Assembly (NCBI GenBank): GCA_002479215.1
Contig: DLME01000205.1
Span: 15,621-20,695 of the forward strand
Direction of reading: 5' to 3'
Length of the DNA: 5,075 bases
Source of the DNA: Syntrophaceae bacterium UBA7544
GTDB lineage: Bacteria; Desulfobacterota; Syntrophia; Syntrophales; Smithellaceae
Each line of letters starts with the position of its first letter. Within the stretch, counting starts at the first letter, position 1. The position numbers were made by a program, and so were the translations under genes. Shown here piece by piece: positions 1-5,075 of this stretch. The notes beneath the pieces are model-generated. The model was not told where the DNA came from. It was given only the letters and a program-made list of their open reading frames with translations, and made no database searches.

Positions 1-722
1 TGGAGCGCGAGATCGACTGCCTCATCAATTTCCATAGGGAAGGACTGATAGACAGGTTCATTCGGTCTTTCCAACTGCCCTTTGTCTCTGCCGATTGCGG
101 CCCTGAGCATTGCCCCCAGCGACTGAATTTTTTGATTCAACATCTCTTCTTTTTCCAGCAGCATATATTTTTCAGTCTGGGCCATGAGCACTTCCTGCTG
201 CATGGCCTTGCCGGCGGCGTAGCGCGCCAGAGTGATATTTTCAATTCGTATAAACAAGTCGCGTTTATCTTTGAGGAGGTCAATATTCTTGTAAGCAAGA
301 AAGAGATCGTAATAGAGCTCTTTTACCCGCGCTATTGTCTTCAACTTTAAGAGCTCATGCATAGCCTCCATACTTTCGGCGTCACGTGCAGCCATTTCTC
401 CTTTCAAAGCGCTCTTGCCGGGGAAAAGAAACTGCTGCGACGCGGAAAACATCCACTGCGACCCTTGTTCCTGCCCGTACGAATAACGATCGAAGCCCTC
501 GTTTTGATAGCCGAACATGAACAGGGGATCAGGCAGGCTTTTTACCTGAGGAATCCTTAGCCTGGCCGCTTCAATTCGCGCCTGTGAAGCTTGAATCTCC
601 GGACTGTTTTTCAGCGCTTCATCAACAAGTCCGTCCAGCACGGGATCATTTCCGCCGTACGAAGCAGCCAGCAGAAGAAAGATTAAAAACAATAGCCCTT
701 TCTTTATAAAGCTATTTGACAT
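1..722 (-). CDS. TolC-family outer-membrane efflux protein, N-terminal part (cut by window edge)
   Basis: This is the first 240 codons of an outer-membrane channel protein of the TolC/CusC/CzcC type. The frame stays open to base 1, and family members usually have about 400-450 residues, so roughly half is missing. Residues 1 to about 21 form a signal peptide (KK followed by a run of L, F and I, then AAS). There is no lipobox cysteine, so it is probably not lipidated as CusC is. Family features follow: an LVDEALKNSPEI segment at 32-43 with a long helix behind it, an LPDP turn at 63-66, an FPGK motif at 100-103, and a second long helix pair that includes RYAAGKAMQQEVLMAQTE at 167-184. Such proteins form the trimeric exit duct of tripartite pumps. 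No good Shine-Dalgarno is visible. The start lies inside the end of the preceding gene with an 11-base overlap, which suggests translational coupling. An in-frame ATG at 728, directly after an in-frame TGA, is an equally possible start. The metal-efflux role is inferred from the neighbour. Confidence 0.88.
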   Translation of the reverse strand, partial: MSNSFIKKGLLFLIFLLLAASYGGNDPVLDGLVDEALKNSPEIQASQARIEAARLRIPQVKSLPDPLFMFGYQNEGFDRYSYGQEQGSQWMFSASQQFLFPGKSALKGEMAARDAESMEAMHELLKLKTIARVKELYYDLFLAYKNIDLLKDKRDLFIRIENITLARYAAGKAMQQEVLMAQTEKYMLLEKEEMLNQKIQSLGAMLRAAIGRDKGQLERPNEPVYQSFPMEIDEAVDLAL

Positions 723-1107
723 CGACATTCAGTTTTACCGATTGTGTCTTTCCTGCTTTGGCAATTTTGATATTAATTGTCCACGCACCCGACATGGAAA
801 AATTAAGTGTGGAAGTATATCTACCGCCTTTTAAATCCGCCTTAGCCTTATAATTCATGGCCGGCATCCCGGGCATTGCCGGCATTCCATAATCCACAAC
901 TACTGTCGCCTCGGTGACATCTTTGCCCTCCGCGTCTTTGATGACGATATCCATTTTGTTTTCTCCCGTAACGGGCGGATTTTTATCGATCTTGATTTGG
1001 ACAGTATAATCGCCACTCTTTTTTATGATCTCAAAATCCTTTGCATTAGCCAAACCGATTGTCAACAAAAGCGCCATAGCTGCCGATATTACAATTATAT
1101 GTTTCAT
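712..1107 (-). CDS. Small exported YtkA/FixH-like domain protein with Met-Pro repeat
   Basis: This 131-residue secreted protein has a clear signal peptide: MKH, a hydrophobic core, and an ANA cleavage site near residue 22. The mature part is about 109 residues of alternating beta-strand character without cysteine, ending in the pattern GGRYTSTLNFSMSGAWTINIKI (95-116). This pattern is typical of YtkA-like/FixH-type immunoglobulin-like periplasmic domains. Residues 75-84 read M-P-A-M-P-G-M-P-A-M, so a methionine occurs every third residue; such clusters can bind Cu(I) or Ag(I) in periplasmic proteins. The ATG is preceded by AGGAGG (1116-1121) with an 8-base spacer, which supports this start. 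The stop codon lies inside the start of the downstream TolC-family gene (11-base overlap). Genes of this kind commonly precede TolC, adaptor and CusA/CzcA pump genes in deltaproteobacteria, so a role in metal handling or efflux is likely. That role is inference; the export signal and fold class are fairly secure. Confidence 0.85.
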   Translation of the reverse strand: MKHIIVISAAMALLLTIGLANAKDFEIIKKSGDYTVQIKIDKNPPVTGENKMDIVIKDAEGKDVTEATVVVDYGMPAMPGMPAMNYKAKADLKGGRYTSTLNFSMSGAWTINIKIAKAGKTQSVKLNVDVK

Positions 1108-1142
1108 TATTATTTCCTCCTAATTTTATCGTATATTTGTAA

Positions 1143-1170
1143 AAGATATTAATTGTTCCTGTAGAGTCAA
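1143..1170 (-). promoter_or_regulatory. Candidate promoter of the exported protein / TolC unit
   Basis: On the minus strand, TTGACT (1165-1170, 5 of 6 to consensus) overlaps the thiE stop codon. It is followed after 16 bases by TATCTT (1143-1148, 4 of 6). The 59-base gap (1108-1166) and the change of function after thiE make a new transcription start here plausible, and the downstream gene has its own strong ribosome-binding site. No terminator hairpin is visible in the gap, so read-through from thiE is also possible. Confidence 0.3.
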
Positions 1171-1784
1171 GTTACCTGCATTAAATTATTGATATTTCGT
1201 GCCGTAATTTCCGGATCGGGTGACGCGCAAATTGCCGATACAACGGCAACGCAATCAGCGCCGGCCTTCACAACTTCTCTGACGTTGGACTCGTTAATTC
1301 CCCCTATTGCGACCAGATGATGACGGCTAGAAGCTTTGATTTTGGAAAGACCTTCCAAGCCCCAGGCGCCTTTTGTATCCGCCTTGGTTGGTGTCGGGAA
1401 AACCGGACTAACGCCGATATAACTTACATCCAGTTTTTGGCTGGCCTCGACATCTTTCCATGTTTCCACCGATAAACCTATTATTGCTTTTTGCCCCATA
1501 AGTTTTCGAACAATTTCATAAGGCATATCTTCCTGGCCGATATGTACGCCTTCGGCCCCGCAGGCGAGAGCCACATCAACGCGGTCATTTATTATCAGTG
1601 GAATTTTATACGGTTCTAAAAGCTTTTTAACTCTTTTGGCTTCTTCCACAAAAGAGCGTGTGGAAACATCTTTTTCACGCAATTGCACATAAGCGACACC
1701 GCCTTTAACCGCCTTTATAATTACTTCTTCCAAAGGCTTTCCTCCGCATAAACGGCGGTCGGTCACCAGATACAATCCGTGCAT
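1167..1784 (-). CDS. thiE: Thiamine-phosphate synthase ThiE
   Basis: ThiE couples 4-methyl-5-(2-phosphoethyl)thiazole to HMP pyrophosphate, giving thiamine phosphate and pyrophosphate in the cytoplasm. The 205-residue protein has the full TIM-barrel signature set: LYLVTD at 4-9, QLREK at 34-38 (pyrophosphate-binding R36 and K38), INDR at 65-68, VHIGQED at 80-86 (Mg-binding D86), IGLS at 102-105, SPVFPTPTK at 126-134 (phosphate-contacting T131, T133 and K134), AIGGI at 159-163 and VAVVSAI at 179-185. The length is close to the usual 205-215, and no key residue is missing. The start is 2 bases after the thiM stop. A GAGGA Shine-Dalgarno at 1791-1795, within the end of thiM and 6 bases from the ATG, fixes this start and implies co-translation. 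ThiE can also act on de novo thiazole phosphate, but the only thiazole supplier in the window is ThiM. Confidence 0.96.
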   Translation of the reverse strand: MHGLYLVTDRRLCGGKPLEEVIIKAVKGGVAYVQLREKDVSTRSFVEEAKRVKKLLEPYKIPLIINDRVDVALACGAEGVHIGQEDMPYEIVRKLMGQKAIIGLSVETWKDVEASQKLDVSYIGVSPVFPTPTKADTKGAWGLEGLSKIKASSRHHLVAIGGINESNVREVVKAGADCVAVVSAICASPDPEITARNINNLMQVT

Positions 1785-1786
1785 AA

Positions 1787-2590
1787 CTAATCCTCGACTT
1801 TTAAACGCTGACTAATATCTCTCTCGGATAGGTGGTAAAGAATATCCAGAAAATGAGTCTGAAGGCTGCCGGGTCCTGCGGCAACGTCTGCCGCCATTTC
1901 TCCGGCAATTCCCATTACTGCCATGGCCTTAACCGTAGCGGCAAAGGCTGATTTTTCTACAGCGGCAAAAGCGCCGCATAAGGCTGATGCCGTACAGCCC
2001 AAACCGGTAACTTTTGTCATCAGCGGATGACCGTTTTTGACCTTCATAATTTTTTCTTTACCGATAATATAATCAGTTGCTCCGCTGATGCAGATGACAC
2101 ATTTATGAGTTTCGCATAATTTTTGCGCTATATCAATTGCTGCATCTGAAGATGAAGCGCTATCCACGCCCTTTGTTTTGGATTTATCGTCATACAAAGC
2201 CATAATTTCGGAGGCATTACCGCGGATGATAGTCGGCGGTTCGCTATTAATCAGTTCTCTAGATGTTTGTGTCCGGTAACTGGTTGCTCCCGCGCCAACG
2301 GGATCCAGAATGATGGGAATGCTTTTTTTTCGGGCTTGGCTGAGAGCCTTCAGCATCGAGTAAATCCAGGGCTTGCTCAATGTGCCGATGTTAATTACCA
2401 GGGCCGATGCAATGTTGACCATTTCCTCCACTTCTTCTTCCGCATGCGCCATCACTGGAGATGCTCCCAGTGCCAGTAAGGCGTTGGCTGTATTATTCAT
2501 CGCCACGTAATTGGTAATGTTATGAACAACTGGTGATTTCTGCCGGATCATTTCTATTGATTTATAAATTTCCGACGCTGTTATCTTCAT
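1787..2590 (-). CDS. thiM: Hydroxyethylthiazole kinase ThiM
   Basis: ThiM phosphorylates 4-methyl-5-(2-hydroxyethyl)thiazole with ATP, the salvage route to the thiazole half of thiamine. The 267-residue protein is full length and matches the ribokinase-like ThiM family throughout: VVHNITNYV at 21-29, [10 protein letters not shown] at 41-50, NIGT at 67-70, [10 protein letters not shown] at 94-103, RGNASE at 123-128, VTGLGC at 194-199 and [11 protein letters not shown] at 239-249. C199, in the GLGC motif near the anion hole, corresponds to the conserved active-site cysteine of the Bacillus enzyme. The ATG has AGGGAG at 2595-2600 with a short 4-base spacer. It lies 52 bases after the cysK stop and is followed by thiE after only 2 bases, so thiM and thiE form one salvage-and-coupling unit. 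The gap in front is too short for a TPP riboswitch, so control by thiamine is not evident here. Confidence 0.96.
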   Translation of the reverse strand: MKITASEIYKSIEMIRQKSPVVHNITNYVAMNNTANALLALGASPVMAHAEEEVEEMVNIASALVINIGTLSKPWIYSMLKALSQARKKSIPIILDPVGAGATSYRTQTSRELINSEPPTIIRGNASEIMALYDDKSKTKGVDSASSSDAAIDIAQKLCETHKCVICISGATDYIIGKEKIMKVKNGHPLMTKVTGLGCTASALCGAFAAVEKSAFAATVKAMAVMGIAGEMAADVAAGPGSLQTHFLDILYHLSERDISQRLKVED

Positions 2591-2597
2591 GATTCTC

Positions 2598-2617
2598 CCT
2601 TAATTCTATATTTAAGG
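2598..2617. repeat. Short inverted repeat touching the thiM ribosome-binding site
   Basis: CCTTAA (2598-2603) and TTAAGG (2612-2617) are perfect 6-base inverted repeats with an 8-base loop. On the mRNA the 3' arm overlaps the first bases of the AGGGAG Shine-Dalgarno of thiM (2595-2600). The stem is short and AU-rich, so any effect on translation would be weak. Confidence 0.4.
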
Positions 2618-2618
2618 C

Positions 2619-2646
2619 ATTATATATTGGAGAGGGTTATTATTAA
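2619..2646 (-). promoter_or_regulatory. Possible internal promoter before thiM
   Basis: The minus strand carries a perfect TATAAT (2619-2624), preceded by a 16-base spacer and TTAATA (2641-2646), which matches the -35 consensus at 4 of 6 positions and overlaps the cysK stop codon. It would allow thiM and thiE to be transcribed separately from cysK. The AT-rich setting makes this only a candidate. Confidence 0.3.
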
Positions 2647-3602
2647 ACTCCTATTCCTTCGAATAAAACAGTGGAGAGATATCTTTCACCGGCATCGGGG
2701 AAAATGACAACGATATTTTTTCCGGCGAATTCATCTAGTTTTGCCAGCCTTACAGCTACTGCTCCCGCTGCGCCGCAGGAGATACCGACCAGAATTCCTT
2801 CTTCCCGCGCCAGCCTGCGAGCAAATTCGACGGCTTCCATACTGTCTATCTGTTCGACGCGGTCGACGAGAGATAAATCAAGGGTGTCCGGAATAAATCC
2901 CGCGCCGATCCCCTGTATTTTGTGCGGCCCCGGTTTCAGCTCTTGACCGGCGAGTTTCTGGCTGATAATCGGGCTTTCCTTTGGTTCCACGGCCACCGAG
3001 ATAATTTTTTTACCCATTTTATTTTTAATGTAACGAGATATCCCGGTAATTGTTCCGCCGGTTCCGACTCCCGATACAAGGACATCAACCGCTCCCTCCG
3101 TATCGTTCCAGATTTCCGGTCCGGTCGTCTTTTCGTGGATGGCGGGGTTGGCCGGATTTTTAAACTGCTGTGGTAAAAAATATTTCTTTGGGTCGGAAGC
3201 GGCAATGGCTTCCGCTTTGGCAATCGCGCCTTTCATGCCTTCCGGGCCAGGGGTTAGAACGAGATTAGCTCCAAAAGCGGCCAGCACTCGTCGCCGCTCA
3301 ATGCTCATTGTCTCGGGCATGGTCAAGGTTAATTTGTATCCGCGTGCCGCCGCCACATAAGCCAGGGCGATACCCGTGTTCCCGCTGGTCGGTTCAATAA
3401 TCTCTACTCCGACTTTGAGCAATCCCTTCTTCTCCGCATCCCAGATCATGGCGGCACCGATGCGGCACTTGACGGAATAGGCGGGGTTGCGCCCCTCAAT
3501 CTTAGCCAGAACGGTAGCCTTTGCACCTTTAATCACGTGGTTGAGTCTTACAAGCGGTGTGTTGCCGATGGATTGTGAATTATCATCATATATCTTTTTC
3601 AT
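2643..3602 (-). CDS. cysK: Cysteine synthase A (O-acetylserine sulfhydrylase)
   Basis: CysK is a PLP enzyme that replaces the acetate of O-acetylserine with sulfide to give cysteine. The 319-residue protein resembles the enterobacterial CysK type (323 residues) along its whole length: [10 protein letters not shown] at 11-20, the PLP lysine K45 in [11 protein letters not shown], the substrate loop PTSGNTG at 71-77, [12 protein letters not shown] at 93-104, the phosphate-binding SGVGTGGT at 177-184, and [13 protein letters not shown] at 226-238. The segment near the cofactor ring reads GISCGAA at 273-279, where the enterobacterial enzyme has GISSGAA; S275, which I align with the ring-nitrogen serine, is retained. 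The long shared MSIERR and [13 protein letters not shown] blocks favour CysK over CysM or cystathionine beta-synthase. AGGAG at 3610-3614 with a 7-base spacer supports the start. It follows metY in the same direction after 85 bases that contain a strong inverted repeat, so its expression may be partly uncoupled from metY. Confidence 0.96.
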   Translation of the reverse strand: MKKIYDDNSQSIGNTPLVRLNHVIKGAKATVLAKIEGRNPAYSVKCRIGAAMIWDAEKKGLLKVGVEIIEPTSGNTGIALAYVAAARGYKLTLTMPETMSIERRRVLAAFGANLVLTPGPEGMKGAIAKAEAIAASDPKKYFLPQQFKNPANPAIHEKTTGPEIWNDTEGAVDVLVSGVGTGGTITGISRYIKNKMGKKIISVAVEPKESPIISQKLAGQELKPGPHKIQGIGAGFIPDTLDLSLVDRVEQIDSMEAVEFARRLAREEGILVGISCGAAGAVAVRLAKLDEFAGKNIVVIFPDAGERYLSTVLFEGIGV

Positions 3603-3627
3603 GACCTATCTCCTATTTTTCCAATAA

Positions 3628-3668
3628 TTTATTCTCCCCATCATCCCAGTGACGATGGGGAGAATAAA
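3628..3668. repeat. Perfect 15-bp inverted repeat (stem-loop) between metY and cysK
   Basis: Bases 3628-3642 and 3654-3668 are perfect reverse complements of 15 bases, separated by an 11-base loop. The inner part of the stem is GC-rich (CTCCCCATC / GATGGGGAG) and the outer part is AT-rich. It begins about 20 bases past the metY stop and ends about 25 bases before the cysK start codon, just upstream of the cysK ribosome-binding site. On the transcribed strand the stem is followed by AATAAATTATT-like sequence and not by a clean U run, so it is not a textbook intrinsic terminator. It could be a weak attenuator, an mRNA-stabilising or processing hairpin, or a copy of a dispersed palindrome. Confidence 0.85.
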
Positions 3669-3687
3669 GTTTTCAGGCCGCTGAGAC

Positions 3688-4983
<1,296 letters not shown>

Positions 4984-4997
4984 TCAATATGCAAATA

Positions 4998-5027
4998 ATT
5001 TTATTAAGTATCATAATAGTAGATCAA
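4998..5027 (-). promoter_or_regulatory. Candidate sigma70-type promoter of metY
   Basis: On the minus strand, TTGATC (5022-5027) is followed after 18 bases by TAAAAT (4998-5003). These match the sigma70 consensus at 4 of 6 and 5 of 6 positions. Transcription would begin about 15-20 bases before the metY ribosome-binding site, giving a short leader. The region is AT-rich, so chance matches are likely. Upstream of it lie a CTCT-GA-AGAG inverted repeat (about 5036-5045) and a run of seven G (minus strand, 5065-5071). I cannot assign either. Confidence 0.35.
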
Positions 5028-5075
5028 CAGATTCTCTCTTCAGAGCTATAAACAAACATTTTAGCCCCCCCTTAC

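Noticed and set aside
132..560. Plus-strand open frames of 67-72 codons
   Set aside because: They lie opposite the TolC-family gene, have no homology-like motifs or ribosome-binding sites, and are explained as shadows of the minus-strand coding frame.
2591..2642. TPP riboswitch upstream of thiM
   Set aside because: The gap is only 52 bases, too short for the roughly 100-base aptamer, and lacks the conserved CUGAGA-type and GAUNNGGNUAAUGC-like blocks.
2671..3360. Several plus- and minus-strand open frames of 70-95 codons within cysK
   Set aside because: They overlap the strongly conserved CysK frame and show the skewed composition of out-of-frame translation.
3628..3668. Classical Rho-independent terminator of metY
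   Set aside because: The stem is strong, but it is not followed by a continuous U tract on the minus-strand transcript, so I list it as an inverted repeat only.
5065..5071. Run of seven C (plus strand) near the right edge
   Set aside because: It is a short homopolymer at the window end with no context to assign a function; it may belong to the upstream gene's 3' region.

Overview
The window holds six genes, all on the minus strand, so they are read from the right edge to the left. The order of transcription is metY (O-acetylhomoserine sulfhydrylase), cysK (cysteine synthase), thiM (hydroxyethylthiazole kinase), thiE (thiamine-phosphate synthase), a small exported YtkA/FixH-like protein, and the N-terminal half of a TolC-family outer-membrane efflux protein that is cut by the left edge. 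Every substantial plus-strand reading frame is a shadow of one of these genes.

Organism: a Gram-negative bacterium, because a TolC-type outer-membrane channel is present. Strong AGGAG-type ribosome-binding sites, a slightly AT-leaning composition and a small YtkA/FixH-like protein placed just before a TolC gene suggest a deltaproteobacterial (Desulfobacterota, perhaps Syntrophales-like) anaerobe. That placement is inference from gene style and is not proven by the window.

Region by region: (1) 4972-5075 is the leader of metY, with one plausible sigma70-type promoter and no recognisable riboswitch. (2) 3688-4971 metY and 2643-3602 cysK are separated by 85 bases that carry a perfect 15-bp inverted repeat. 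(3) 1787-2590 thiM and 1167-1784 thiE are separated by 2 bases and are clearly co-translated. A possible internal promoter lies in the 52 bases before thiM. (4) 712-1107 and 1-722 encode the secreted protein and the TolC protein. Their reading frames overlap by 11 bases, and a candidate promoter lies at the end of thiE.

How the genes work together: MetY and CysK both fix sulfide onto O-acetylated amino acids, giving homocysteine and cysteine. ThiM phosphorylates salvaged thiazole alcohol, and ThiE joins it to HMP-pyrophosphate to make thiamine phosphate. These four form a sulfur-assimilation and thiamine-salvage block. The last two genes look like the start of a separate export operon, probably RND-type heavy-metal efflux, whose adaptor and pump genes would lie beyond the left edge.

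Most of the window is ordinary metabolism. I see no CRISPR, mobile element, RNA gene or clearly novel system. The points most worth a second look are the methionine-proline repeat in the small exported protein and the long perfect inverted repeat between metY and cysK.
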